Source: Alphaproteobacteria bacterium UBA7314 (GTDB lineage: Bacteria; Pseudomonadota; Alphaproteobacteria; MPNO01; UBA830). Taken from it: a DNA stretch of 52,631 nt. The notes under the pieces were generated by a model. It was not told where the DNA came from, ran no database searches, and saw only the letters and a list, made by a program, of their open reading frames with translations. A program made the position numbers and the translations under genes. The DNA is taken from contig DKQG01000016.1 in NCBI GenBank assembly GCA_002471575.1, forward strand, positions 1 to 52,631. Reading direction: 5' to 3'. Each line of letters starts with the position of its first letter. Position 1 is the first letter of the stretch. Shown piece after piece: positions 16,823-25,538 of the stretch.

Positions 16823-18457
16823 TTAGCCGTCACTGTTTTCGTTGTGGGAGGCAACGGCTTCCGGCGTGTCTAGGTCGATCAGGACCCCCGGATTTACGGT
16901 CGACACTTCGTGCACTTGATCCGCGTTGGCACCGATTAGATGGCGCGCCCCGACATCTCCGGACACCGATGAAATTTCTTCAAAATACCGTCGAGCCCAC
17001 AACACAGGGTTCCCCCGCTTGCCAGCATGTGTCGGAACGATGATGGATTGGCCGGCACCCGGGTCGAATTCGTCTATCAGAATGTTTAAATCGCCCGCTC
17101 TAACGCTAGGCATGTCTCCCAATGCGACCACAGCGCCATCGCAGATAGCGGGCAGGGCAGATAATCCCGCCCGGAGGGATGTACTGAGACCATCGGTGTA
17201 ATCGGGGTTGCGGACGAAGCGGAGATCCATCTCTTTAAGCGCGTTCTCTACTTGCTCCGATTCGTGTCCAAGTACGACAATCACTGGCGATACGTTGCTG
17301 TTAAGCATCGCGCGGGCCGCGTGAACGACCATTGGTACGCCGTCGACATCGACCAGCATCTTATTGGCTGATCCCATCCGCCGGGATTGACCTGCGGCGA
17401 GCAAAATGCCGCCAATGGCAGGGCCGACCTCATCGGTCAAGTCGTCCAGTTCCTCCTGATCGCGTGATACGGGGCGTCCGGGCATTTCTTTCAGCATGCC
17501 CCCGACACCCATGCGGGTCAGGTCCTCCGGCGTAACGTCCACACCTGCGACAAGCCTTTGAAGCACCCAGTCGAAGCCATGTAGCCGGGGAGAGCGGGCG
17601 GAGCTGGGAATCCCCAACACACGCGTGTCTCCCATCTTCGCGAAGAGAAGTAGGTTTCCCGGATCCACGGGCAGACCAAGATGATCGATTTCGCCTCCTG
17701 CCGCGACGACAGCCGCTGGCACTGTATCGCGTCGGTCGACGATGGCCGATGCGCCAAGAACTAATACGATATCGCATCCTGCGGCGGCCAGAGCGCTGAG
17801 GTTTTCCGCTACAGCTGCCTCTTTATGTTCGCAATGGCGTTCGTCGGCAATATCGAGGCCCATGGCAGACAGGCGAGCCGCCGTGGCACTGCTTGCCTTC
17901 GACACAAGGCTTTTCTTCAATCCGGGTACCAAGGTCTGAATAAATCCGATTTTCGGAGTTCCGAATGGAGACACGCGAACGGGTGGATCATTCTCTTTTG
18001 CGATTGCGACACATCTTCTCACCGTGTCGCCGGAGACACCAAATGTGATGATTTTTACTGTTGCGGCTACATGGCCCTTGGAGACCGTATCGTACGGTCG
18101 GAGGGTCGAGACGGTTACTGCTTCATCGACGGCATTCAGTCGATGTACAGTCTCGGCGTCGATCAGCGCGACGCCAGCGGTTTCGGCACGGAGATTTGCG
18201 CGCCCGGTATTGCCTCCGGACGCCACCAAATTCTTGTTTTGCAACGCTTTTGCAATCGTTAGCGCCGCTTCATTCTCGTTTAGGTCACCATCCTCGAGCC
18301 GCGCCGCAACGACCGAACTGATGCCGGCGACAGCCAGTTGAGCAATATCATCCTTATCGAGAACTCGGCCTTTGGGTAGAAGGCCATCGGCGAGACGCAT
18401 TGAATGAGCGAGGATCGTATTCTCAGCGTCCTTCAGTGCTACATCTCCGAATTTCAT
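16823..18457 (-). CDS. Molybdopterin-binding / MobA-like nucleotidyltransferase fusion (Mo cofactor cytidylyl transfer)
   Basis: 544 residues with two domains. Residues ~1-335 are a molybdopterin-binding domain of the MoeA/MoaB-like kind ('GFIQTLVPGLKKSLVSKASS', 'CDIVLVLGASAIVDRRDTVPAAV'). Residues ~345-544 are a MobA/MocA-type NTP transferase: 'GGILLAAGQSRRMGSANKMLVDVDG' holds the nucleotide loop, 'VVALGDMPSV' the metal site and 'GKRGNPVLW' the cofactor pocket. The combination adds CMP to Mo-molybdopterin, giving the cytosine dinucleotide cofactor used by xanthine-oxidase-family hydroxylases. Last gene of the cox-like operon, downstream of two XdhC genes, consistent with cofactor maturation. 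Confidence 0.87.
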   Translation of the reverse strand: MKFGDVALKDAENTILAHSMRLADGLLPKGRVLDKDDIAQLAVAGISSVVAARLEDGDLNENEAALTIAKALQNKNLVASGGNTGRANLRAETAGVALIDAETVHRLNAVDEAVTVSTLRPYDTVSKGHVAATVKIITFGVSGDTVRRCVAIAKENDPPVRVSPFGTPKIGFIQTLVPGLKKSLVSKASSATAARLSAMGLDIADERHCEHKEAAVAENLSALAAAGCDIVLVLGASAIVDRRDTVPAAVVAAGGEIDHLGLPVDPGNLLLFAKMGDTRVLGIPSSARSPRLHGFDWVLQRLVAGVDVTPEDLTRMGVGGMLKEMPGRPVSRDQEELDDLTDEVGPAIGGILLAAGQSRRMGSANKMLVDVDGVPMVVHAARAMLNSNVSPVIVVLGHESEQVENALKEMDLRFVRNPDYTDGLSTSLRAGLSALPAICDGAVVALGDMPSVRAGDLNILIDEFDPGAGQSIIVPTHAGKRGNPVLWARRYFEEISSVSGDVGARHLIGANADQVHEVSTVNPGVLIDLDTPEAVASHNENSDG

Positions 18458-18479
18458 CTGCCCACCCAGGCCGGAACCG

Positions 18480-19193
18480 TCACGCAGCCGCCCGCCCTTC
18501 GATCTTACGATGGAGAACTTCCGTTATCTGGGCCAGGATCGAAACCGCGATCTCTGCCGGCGATATGGAGCCGATGTCGAGGCCCACCGGGGCGTGGATC
18601 CGCTCAATCTCCGTTTCCGTGAAGCCGGCGGCGGATAGCCTTTCAACGCGGCCCGCGTGGGTTTTTCGGCTGCCGAGTGAGCCAATATAGAATGCGTCCG
18701 ATTTCAGCGCGACTTCCAACCCGGGATCGTCCAGCTTAGGATCGTGGGTGAGGGTGACGACTGCCGTGCGGCGGTCGGGATCGAGTTCCCGCATAGCGTC
18801 GTCTGGCCATTCGCCGTTAAGGCTGATACCGGGGAACCGCTCATCGGTCGCGAAGGAGGCACGGGGATCAATCACTGTGACGTCGTAACCGGTGACTGAT
18901 GCCATGCGCGACAACGGTTGCGCGATGTGCACGGCGCCTACAATCAGCATCCGAAGCGGCGGATTGAAAACCTCTATGAATATCCGTCGTCCGCCTACGT
19001 CATGAACTTTGTTTCGGTCGTCCAAGATAGACTGCCGAGTTATCGACAGAATTTCACCATGCTCGGCGTCAGGACCGCTCGCGGCATCGCGATAGATCAG
19101 TGTCTGTTCGCCGCTGTCGATATCGGTGGCGAGCGCAACGGCCTTTTTTGCGACCTGGTCTTCCAGCAATTGTTTCAGTGTTTCCTGTTTCAT
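18480..19193 (-). CDS. XdhC-family Mo-hydroxylase maturation protein (Rossmann part)
   Basis: 237 residues. The N-terminal ~80 residues are a short XdhC-like segment. 'LRMLIVGAVHIAQPLSRMASVTGYDVTVIDPRASF' (~80-114) is a nucleotide-binding Rossmann unit, and 'YIGSLGSRKTHAGRVERLSAAGF' with 'IHAPVGLDIGSISPAEIAVSILAQI' is the diagnostic XdhC_C ending. XdhC proteins bind and sulfurate the molybdenum cofactor and deliver it to the hydroxylase. Its start overlaps the stop of the preceding short XdhC gene by 4 bases, so the two halves, often one protein, are translationally coupled. Confidence 0.9.
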   Translation of the reverse strand: MKQETLKQLLEDQVAKKAVALATDIDSGEQTLIYRDAASGPDAEHGEILSITRQSILDDRNKVHDVGGRRIFIEVFNPPLRMLIVGAVHIAQPLSRMASVTGYDVTVIDPRASFATDERFPGISLNGEWPDDAMRELDPDRRTAVVTLTHDPKLDDPGLEVALKSDAFYIGSLGSRKTHAGRVERLSAAGFTETEIERIHAPVGLDIGSISPAEIAVSILAQITEVLHRKIEGRAAA

Positions 19194-19537
19194 TCGACTT
19201 TCTCGACGTAAACATGGATCGATCCGCCACAGGCAAGACCGACTTCCCAGGCAAGTTCGTTCGTGACCCCGTATTCCAGGACCTTTGGTTTGCCATTTTT
19301 CATGACTTCCATCGCCTCGGCCACAACCGCGCCTTCGATACAGCCACCTGAAACGGAGCCCACGAGCTTGCCGTTTTCATTGACTGCCAGATGGCTGCCG
19401 ACGGGACGGGGGGACGAGCCCCAGGTGGATACGACGGTGGCTAACGCCACGTTCGTGCCGTCTGCGCGCCACGCCGCGGCTTCGTTGAGTACGTCGTCGT
19501 CCTGCGACAGCCCGGTTGCTACATTTCCATCAGCCAT
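19190..19537 (-). CDS. XdhC/CoxI-family N-terminal-domain protein
   Basis: 115 residues, only the XdhC_CoxI domain: 'GTNVALATVVSTWGSSPRPVGSHLAVNENGKLVGSVSGGCIEGAVV' and 'VGLACGGSIHVYVE', with the conserved GGC and CGG cysteines. In many bacteria this domain is fused to the Rossmann part encoded by the next gene; here they are separate with an ATGA overlap. AAGGAG lies 8 bases before the ATG, inside the end of the upstream CoxE-like gene (19-base overlap). Confidence 0.9.
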   Translation of the reverse strand: MADGNVATGLSQDDDVLNEAAAWRADGTNVALATVVSTWGSSPRPVGSHLAVNENGKLVGSVSGGCIEGAVVAEAMEVMKNGKPKVLEYGVTNELAWEVGLACGGSIHVYVEKVE

Positions 19538-20793
19538 TCCTGAACTCCTTGTTTGCGCGGACCGCTGGGGCGGTTTAGCGCGTCGATCAGTTCTTCCAAG
19601 CTCACTAGATTATGCACCGGACGGAATTCGTCAACGGATGGCAGGATTGCCTGGATGCCTTGGCTCTTTGGTTGAAATCCGTCGAACCGAAGTAGTGGGT
19701 TGAGCCATATCAACCGCCGGCAGGATTTGTGCAACCGTTCGATCTCCGTGTGTAGTCCGCGTCCGGCATCGCGGTCTAGCCCATCCGAAATAAGGATGAC
19801 GACAGCGCCTTGACCTAGTACGCGGCGGGACCAGAAGCGATTGAAATCGCTGAGACTTTCGCCGATCCGGGTGCCGCCGGACCAGTCTTCCACAGCCCCC
19901 GTCACCTGTTCCACGGCCAGATCGATATCCTTGTTTCGAAGGTAACGGGTGACATTGGTAAGCCGCGTGCCAAAAAGAAAGGTGTGCACCCGGTCGCGAT
20001 CATTGGTTACGGCATGCATGAAATGGAGGAACATGCGGGTATACCGACTCATCGATCCGGATATATCGCAGAGGATAACGATCGGTGGTGGGCGGGAGCG
20101 CCGTTTACGGTATTTCAACGGTATGGAGTTTGCGCCAGACCGAAGAGCCGCGCGCAAGGTTCCCCGCATGTCGACGCGGGCCTGTCGCGTGCTGACCTGG
20201 TAGCGGCGGGTCGGAATCTCTGTGATCGGTAGCTGCATTTTCGCGATCGCGCGCTTTGCGGCATCGATTTCGTCGGCGGACATTTCTTCGAAGTCCATGG
20301 TTTGAAGCAATTCTCGTTCCGACACCGTCATGGCAGCGTCCAGCTCGATTTCCTCTTCCTGTTCTTCTTCCTGCTGGGATTCTGGCCGGTCATCATCCTT
20401 TTGGCTGAGGGCCTCCTGCAGCCGACGCAATGGCTGATCTTCCGGAGGGGGCTCCTCACCTCCATCAACGCTGGGCAGCAATATGCCCATCATCCGTTCC
20501 AGAAGTTTCGGGTCTTTCCAGAAGATATGGAATGCTTGATTGAACAACTCGTGCTGGTCATGTCGGTTTACGAACACCGCGTGCAACGCCCAGTAAAAAT
20601 CAGATCGGCTCTGAATACCCACCGCCATGACGGCATTGGTCGCGTCGATGATTTTGCCCGGCCCGATCGGAAGACCAGCGGCGCGAAGCACCCGCCCGAA
20701 ATGCATAATATTTGGTGCTAGCTTGTTGTCATCCAACCGGTCCAGCAACTGCATACCCGGTGTGAGGTCTGTATCGGTCGGGGTTTCGGGCAT
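19519..20793 (-). CDS. coxE: CoxE-like VWA-domain protein
   Basis: 424 residues. The C-terminal half is a von Willebrand A domain with the MIDAS motif 'ILCDISGSMSRYTR' (~245-258), 'TRIGESLSDFN' and 'VVILISDGLDRDAG'. The N-terminal ~200 residues include an acidic, Gln/Glu-rich stretch (~135-155). CoxE acts with the CoxD ATPase in installing the sulfur/copper or otherwise maturing the active site of CO-dehydrogenase-type enzymes at the membrane. It follows CoxD by 6 bases. No membrane segment is seen. Confidence 0.9.
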   Translation of the reverse strand: MPETPTDTDLTPGMQLLDRLDDNKLAPNIMHFGRVLRAAGLPIGPGKIIDATNAVMAVGIQSRSDFYWALHAVFVNRHDQHELFNQAFHIFWKDPKLLERMMGILLPSVDGGEEPPPEDQPLRRLQEALSQKDDDRPESQQEEEQEEEIELDAAMTVSERELLQTMDFEEMSADEIDAAKRAIAKMQLPITEIPTRRYQVSTRQARVDMRGTLRAALRSGANSIPLKYRKRRSRPPPIVILCDISGSMSRYTRMFLHFMHAVTNDRDRVHTFLFGTRLTNVTRYLRNKDIDLAVEQVTGAVEDWSGGTRIGESLSDFNRFWSRRVLGQGAVVILISDGLDRDAGRGLHTEIERLHKSCRRLIWLNPLLRFDGFQPKSQGIQAILPSVDEFRPVHNLVSLEELIDALNRPSGPRKQGVQEWLMEM

Positions 20794-20799
20794 TCTTGG

Positions 20800-21720
20800 T
20801 CAGGACCCCGCGCTGATGCCCGCCTTTACCTCGTCGAGGATTTGAGCGGCCTCTGAACCCTGAACCCTCTCGATATCGTCCTGGTACTTCAGCAACACGC
20901 CCAGTGACGAATTGACGGTTTCAGGATCGAGATCAATTTTGTCGAGCTGGATCAGAGCATTCGTCCAGTCAATTGTTTCTGCGACGCCCGGCTGTTTGAA
21001 AAGGTCGCGGTTGCGGAGGTGCTGAACGAATTCGACCACTTGCTGGGTCAGTTTTTCGGGTGCATCCGGTACCTTCACCTTCAGAATTTCGAGTTCCCTC
21101 TTTGCATCCGGGTAATCGACCCAGAAGTAGAAACAGCGGCGTTTGATGGCGTCGTGAATTTCCCGCGTTCTGTTTGAGGTGATGATCACGATTGGCGGTT
21201 TCTTCGCCTTCACGGTGCCGATTTCGGGAATGGTGACTTGGAAATCGGAGAGCACCTCGAGCAGGAATGCCTCGAACGGCTCATCCGTACGGTCCAATTC
21301 GTCGATCAGCAGGACAGGCGGTTCGCCGGTTTCGTCTTCCTCCAGCGCCTGCAAGAGGGGGCGCTTGATCAGGAACTTTTCGGAAAAAATATCCTCTTCG
21401 ATACGTTCGCGGTCGCCCTGACCGGATGCCTCGGCGATACGGATATCTATCATCTGCATCGAATAGTTCCATTCGTACACTGCCGATGCGACATCCAGAC
21501 CCTCGTAGCATTGGAGGCGGATAAGCCGGCGCCCGAGCGATTCTGAGAGAACCTTGCCGATTTCCGTTTTCCCGACGCCGGCTTCGCCCTCGAGAAACAG
21601 CGGGCGGCCGAGCTTTAATGCAAGATAAAGGGCGGTCGAGAGCGACCGGTCCGCGACGTAATTGCCGTTACGCAGCATCTCGAGCGCAGCATCAACGGAA
21701 GAGGGGAGTGTATCAGTCAT
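20800..21720 (-). CDS. coxD: CoxD-like MoxR AAA+ ATPase
   Basis: 306 residues. Walker A 'EGEAGVGKTEIGK' (~41-53), Walker B 'PVLLIDELDRTDEPFE', sensor 1 'IVIITSNRTREIHDAIKRRCFYFW', i.e. a MoxR-subfamily ATPase. CoxD is known to work with CoxE in post-translational maturation of the molybdenum-enzyme active site. The ribosome site is weak, and a stable hairpin lies between this gene and the upstream coxM-like gene, so its expression may be set by read-through. Confidence 0.92.
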   Translation of the reverse strand: MTDTLPSSVDAALEMLRNGNYVADRSLSTALYLALKLGRPLFLEGEAGVGKTEIGKVLSESLGRRLIRLQCYEGLDVASAVYEWNYSMQMIDIRIAEASGQGDRERIEEDIFSEKFLIKRPLLQALEEDETGEPPVLLIDELDRTDEPFEAFLLEVLSDFQVTIPEIGTVKAKKPPIVIITSNRTREIHDAIKRRCFYFWVDYPDAKRELEILKVKVPDAPEKLTQQVVEFVQHLRNRDLFKQPGVAETIDWTNALIQLDKIDLDPETVNSSLGVLLKYQDDIERVQGSEAAQILDEVKAGISAGS

Positions 21721-21759
21721 TCGGGCAACCGTTTTGCTCTTACTCGTTGCAAACTATCC

Positions 21760-21796
21760 AAAAACGACGGGGAGACCAGAAAAATCTGATCTCCCC
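21760..21796 (-). terminator. Intra-operon terminator/attenuator between coxM-like and coxD-like genes
   Basis: Read on the minus strand: GGGGAGATCAGA, loop TTTT, TCTGGTCTCCCC (12 pairs, one G-T), then GTCGTTTTT. It sits 44 bases after the coxM stop and 40 bases before the coxD start, all in one direction. Confidence 0.78.
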
Positions 21797-21839
21797 GAGG
21801 AAGAGGTCAGGCCCAGCACGTCGCCGGACCGCGGATGCT

Positions 21840-22637
21840 TCAGCCGTTAGCTTCCGCGACGGCGCGCTTCGCCATGATGGTGACGAGGTGAGCACGGTAT
21901 TCCGCACTGGCGTGAATGTCGCTGTTCAAATCGGCGTCGTCCTGTTTGATACTTTCAACGGATTCCGGCGCAAAATTGGCTTCAAGAGCTGCTTCCATAT
22001 CAGACTGACGGAACACGTACGGACCCGCGCCTGTGACGGCAACTCGGGTACCCTGTGGACCCTGGCTGACGAAAGTGCCTACTACGGCATAGCGCGATGC
22101 CGGGTTTGGGAATTTCATATAGGCGGCTTTTTCGGGAGTAGGGAAGATGACCTTTGTAACTAGTTCGTCTTCTTCCAGCGCCGTCTCGAACATCCCGGTG
22201 AAGAAATCATCTCCGGCAATCTCGCGCTTGTTCGTGTGAACTGTTGCGCCCAGGCCGACAACCGCCGAGGGATAATCCGCAGCCGGATCGTTGTTGGAGA
22301 TCGACCCACCAATGGTACCCCGGTTACGAACCATGGGATCGCCGATCAGGCCGGCCAGCTTGGACAGTGCCGGGATGGCATTCTTGACGTCATCGGAGGC
22401 GTGGACCAACGCGTGCGGTGTCATCGCGCCGATGGTTACGGACCCGCTATCGACAGTGATGCCAACTAATTCGCCGATATCGGCCAGGTCAACCAGATCC
22501 GATGGCATGGCGAGGCGTTGTTTCAGGGTTGGCAGAAGTGTCATGCCACCGGCAACAAACTTACCTTCGTCCGCGTTTGAGACGCTCGACGAAGCTTCGT
22601 CTACTGACGACGCGCGCTTGTAATTGAAATCGTACAT
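21840..22637 (-). CDS. coxM: CoxM-like FAD-binding medium subunit of Mo hydroxylase
   Basis: 265 residues. The FAD signatures of the xanthine-oxidase family are present: 'AGGMTLLPTLKQRLAMPSDLVDL' (~31-55) and 'MVRNRGTIGGSISNNDPAADYPSAV' (~98-122); the C-terminal CO_deh_flav_C domain begins near 'RVAVTGAGPYVFR'. This subunit passes electrons from the [2Fe-2S] protein to the quinone or other acceptor. Partner small subunit is the next gene upstream; no large subunit is adjacent. Confidence 0.93.
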   Translation of the reverse strand: MYDFNYKRASSVDEASSSVSNADEGKFVAGGMTLLPTLKQRLAMPSDLVDLADIGELVGITVDSGSVTIGAMTPHALVHASDDVKNAIPALSKLAGLIGDPMVRNRGTIGGSISNNDPAADYPSAVVGLGATVHTNKREIAGDDFFTGMFETALEEDELVTKVIFPTPEKAAYMKFPNPASRYAVVGTFVSQGPQGTRVAVTGAGPYVFRQSDMEAALEANFAPESVESIKQDDADLNSDIHASAEYRAHLVTIMAKRAVAEANG

Positions 22638-22732
22638 TGTGACTTTTCCGTTTAACCGTTTGTTTGCTGAAGTGACTGCCCCACCCTTTGGGGTGAATGG
22701 GCCGCAGGCCGTTTACCGGCTTTTCGACAGTG

Positions 22733-23209
22733 TTACGTGGTCATATCCTTGTGCGCGGCCAAGATCGCCTTGACGATATTGTGGTAGCCCGTGCATCGGC
22801 AGAAATTGCCTTCAAGTTCGTGCCGCACTGTTTTCTCGTCCAGTTCGTCTCGGTTGCGGTCGACGATACCGATCGCGCTCATGACCATACCGGGGGTACA
22901 GAACCCGCACTGCAGCGCGTGATTTTCGCGGAACGCTTCCTGCATCGGGTGCAGGGTATCACCATCGGCTAGACCCTCGATCGTGGTGACGTCTTTACCT
23001 TCGACCTGTCGAGCCAAAATGGTGCATGATTTGATCGGCAACCCGTCGATATGCACTGTACAGGCCCCGCACTGACTGGTGTCGCAGCCTACGTGTGTGC
23101 CGGTGAGACCGAGGCTTTCCCGTAAATACTGAACCAGAAGCGTGCGGTTCTCGACATTCGCCGAAAACTGCTTCCCATTCACCGTCATCGAGACATTGGT
23201 TGTCTCCAT
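22733..23209 (-). CDS. coxS: CoxS-like [2Fe-2S] small subunit of Mo hydroxylase
   Basis: 158 residues from METTNVSMTV, chosen for the AAGGAG 6 bases upstream. Plant-type cluster: 'GCDTSQCGACTVHIDG' plus 'KSC' (~40-63). Second, helical-domain cluster: 'CGFCTPGMVMS' and 'CRCTGYHNIVKAI'. These two clusters carry electrons from the molybdenum centre to FAD. The protein lies between CoxG-like and CoxM-like genes. Confidence 0.95.
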   Translation of the reverse strand: METTNVSMTVNGKQFSANVENRTLLVQYLRESLGLTGTHVGCDTSQCGACTVHIDGLPIKSCTILARQVEGKDVTTIEGLADGDTLHPMQEAFRENHALQCGFCTPGMVMSAIGIVDRNRDELDEKTVRHELEGNFCRCTGYHNIVKAILAAHKDMTT

Positions 23210-23391
23210 AGGATTCTCCTTAGTAGCCTGAAAACACTTAGTTCCCAGCAATTTTGAACGCCCAAACCTATCTTTGCTTGGCATACAGGACGTGGATTAC
23301 GAGTTCGATCGGAACCCCCTTGTAGGCGCAGTAAACCGCCCGGAAATAGGCAGGTCAAGCGCTGAACGTCACTATCGGGTCGAATTTCGGA

Positions 23392-24012
23392 TCAGGTTGC
23401 CACGATCAAAAGAACGACCACAACCACTGCAATCAGACCTCCAACCCAGATGGCCGGACTAATACCGCCGCCACTGGATTCCGGGACTGCAGTCGCTGTG
23501 TCGGATGCAGGTTCGGGTGCTGCGGTTGGCTCTGCCGCCGGTGTTTCCGCTGCTGCGGGTGCTCCCTCGGTAGGACTGCCGACTTCCTCTGCAAATTTTC
23601 CGAAAAACTCGTTTGCCATCTTCTTTGCGGTCGAATCGATGAGGCGTGAACCGATCTGCGCGAGCTTTCCACCGACCTGCGCATCAGCGACATACGTAAG
23701 GACCGTGGCGTCGCCATCTTCAGCAAGTTTTACTTCGGCGCCGCCCTTGGCGAAGCCCGCGACACCTCCCGAACCTTCTCCGGAAATCCGGTATCCGTTG
23801 GGTGGATCAATCTCGCTTATCGAGACCTTACCTTTGAACGTGGCCGAAACTGGACCCACCTTGGATTTCACTGTCGCCGAAAGCTCCGTCTCCGAATCCT
23901 TGTTAAGTTCCTGACAGCCTGGAATACATTTAGCGAGTATTTCTGGATCGTTCAGAGCATCCCAAACTTTGTCTCGTTCGGCCGGAATCTTGTATTCTCC
24001 GGTCATTTCCAT
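23392..24012 (-). CDS. coxG: CoxG-like SRPBCC protein with C-terminal membrane anchor
   Basis: 206 residues from MEMTGEYKIP (GGAG 8 bases upstream). Residues ~1-145 are the CoxG lipid-fold domain: 'MTGEYKIPAERDKVWDALNDPEILAKCIPGCQ', 'VGPVSATFKGKVSISEIDPP', 'AQVGGKLAQIGSRLIDSTAKKMANEFFGKF'. An Ala/Pro/Glu/Thr-rich linker (~150-180) follows and a single membrane helix 'AIWVGGLIAVVVVVLLIVAT' ends the protein. CoxG recruits CO-dehydrogenase-type enzymes to the inner membrane and handles quinones. It is the first gene of the operon; cox operons normally have it last or later. Confidence 0.9.
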   Translation of the reverse strand: MEMTGEYKIPAERDKVWDALNDPEILAKCIPGCQELNKDSETELSATVKSKVGPVSATFKGKVSISEIDPPNGYRISGEGSGGVAGFAKGGAEVKLAEDGDATVLTYVADAQVGGKLAQIGSRLIDSTAKKMANEFFGKFAEEVGSPTEGAPAAAETPAAEPTAAPEPASDTATAVPESSGGGISPAIWVGGLIAVVVVVLLIVAT

Positions 24013-24704
24013 TGCAAGTTTCTCCAATTCGTTGACGCTGAGGCATCGGCAGAAACTAGAGCGTTGGCTCAGGGGGGGCAAGGGATTGCCTCGTTATTCG
24101 GAGATAAATTTGGTAGAGCGCCTGCCGCCGGGGTGTAAACAGCCCGCCACCGGCGTAATGACTAATCATGCGAGATCGCTGTCTAGGTCTTCCTGAAGGT
24201 CTTAGGAGACTTCTCAAGGCGGTATATCTGGGACAGCGGGCGAGCGAGATGGCCTGAATTCTTATCTTGGTTCCGCATTAGCGCATGATGGACAGTGCTA
24301 TTCGAGAGATTGCAGTTTTTTCCTTCACTGACAACCGTTTGATGTGCATGAATACGACGGTTTAGACGATTTGAACGCCGAAAGAACCGCTTTTGTACAG
24401 ACCCCGCCGAATTCCGTTGGCCTGTTTTTTGAAGGATTGAACGCTGATGTTAAGAACTAACAAACGGAACCCGTTTGTAACCATCTATGGCGGCAGCGCA
24501 GCAACACTCAGATCATTATAGCAACTGCGATGAAAATCTCAGGATCAATACAACCGTTGCAACCACAGGGCGCAAAGTTATGCTTTTGGCAGGGGCTAAT
24601 ACGCATTTAAGTAATCAATAAAGGGTTTACCAACGTTGCTTTTTACGCTCGGTTGTATGTAATTCCGTAACTTCCTTTTGGGTCGCAAATGGATGTCTCT
24701 CGGG
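24013..24704. other. Upstream region of the cox-like operon
   Basis: About 690 bases between the coxG-like start and the end of the dioxygenase gene, with no credible coding frame. It must hold the cox promoter. The one clear structure is the palindrome listed separately; a run of Ts at 24423-24430 and AT-rich sequence at 24600-24680 have no identified role. Confidence 0.4.
24460..24478. promoter_or_regulatory. Perfect inverted repeat, possible operator
   Basis: ACAAACGG-AAC-CCGTTTGT: two perfect 8-base arms around a 3-base centre, in the region upstream of the cox-like operon (about 450 bases before coxG). No T run follows, so a binding site is likelier than a terminator. The regulator is unknown. 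Confidence 0.4.
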
Positions 24705-25538
24705 TCAAGCGGCGATTTTCCACTCGGCCAGTCCACAACCGATAAGCGTTTCGGGCTGAGGAATATAATCGATCAGATCGAACCCCTCGCCGCCGGCAAC
24801 TGCATGGGCAATAGACCATGACCGTAACTCCGCACCGCCATTACCTGTTTCGATCAGCATCCGGTCAAGTTCGGTCGCGAGATGCTCGTCCGACGCAGAT
24901 TTAAATAATTCAATGCACGCATGGTCGAATTTTTCGTCGATCCATCCCATCGTCGTCTCGCCGATGGAATGACTCAGTCCGCCTGTGCCGAACACAACGA
25001 CACGAAGATCTTCAGGATAGGCTTCGATTGCCTTGCGGATCATATGCCCCCACGCCAGACAGCGTTTCGGTGTCGGAAAAGGCTTCTCGACCAGGTTGAT
25101 GAACACGGGAACGACGGGCGGCACTTTATCGAAACCCATCCGCCAGATGGGAATGCCAATCCCATGATCGATTTTCACCTTGTGGGAATAGGACGGGTCG
25201 AAATCGGCGTTCATTGCGTATTCGAGCAAATACCGGCCTAGCCCGGCATGTCCGGCGAGGCTTTCTTGCGGGAACAGACCTTTCATAAATGGTTCGGGGG
25301 GCGGGTCGTGCAACTCGCCAATGCCGATAAGGAAAGCGGGAATATTATCGAGGAAGAAATTGATCCAGTGATCGTTTGAATGAAACACAAGGATATCGGG
25401 TTCCAGCGCCTTGACGCGATCGCCCAGTTCACCGTACCGCGTGGTTAGCCACTCCCGCGTATCATCCGACAGATTGTCCCATGCGCGCGCGATGTTTGGT
25501 GCATGTGATGCTGCGAAGCTGCCAACGACTTTAGCCAT
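24705..25538 (-). CDS. Class III extradiol ring-cleavage dioxygenase, LigB-type catalytic subunit
   Basis: 277 residues. Iron ligands expected for LigB are present: His in 'AASHAPN' (~13), His in 'HSNDHWINFF' (~57) and Glu in 'GNGGAELRSW' (~235); the catalytic His lies in 'GTGGLSHSIGE'. The family opens dihydroxylated aromatic rings next to the diol (protocatechuate 4,5-, gallate or 2-amino-phenol types). Its start overlaps the end of the LigA-type gene by 8 bases, so the two subunits are coupled. Related to the fused dioxygenase at 42.2-43.3 kb but a separate system. Substrate not deducible. Confidence 0.9.
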   Translation of the reverse strand: MAKVVGSFAASHAPNIARAWDNLSDDTREWLTTRYGELGDRVKALEPDILVFHSNDHWINFFLDNIPAFLIGIGELHDPPPEPFMKGLFPQESLAGHAGLGRYLLEYAMNADFDPSYSHKVKIDHGIGIPIWRMGFDKVPPVVPVFINLVEKPFPTPKRCLAWGHMIRKAIEAYPEDLRVVVFGTGGLSHSIGETTMGWIDEKFDHACIELFKSASDEHLATELDRMLIETGNGGAELRSWSIAHAVAGGEGFDLIDYIPQPETLIGCGLAEWKIAA

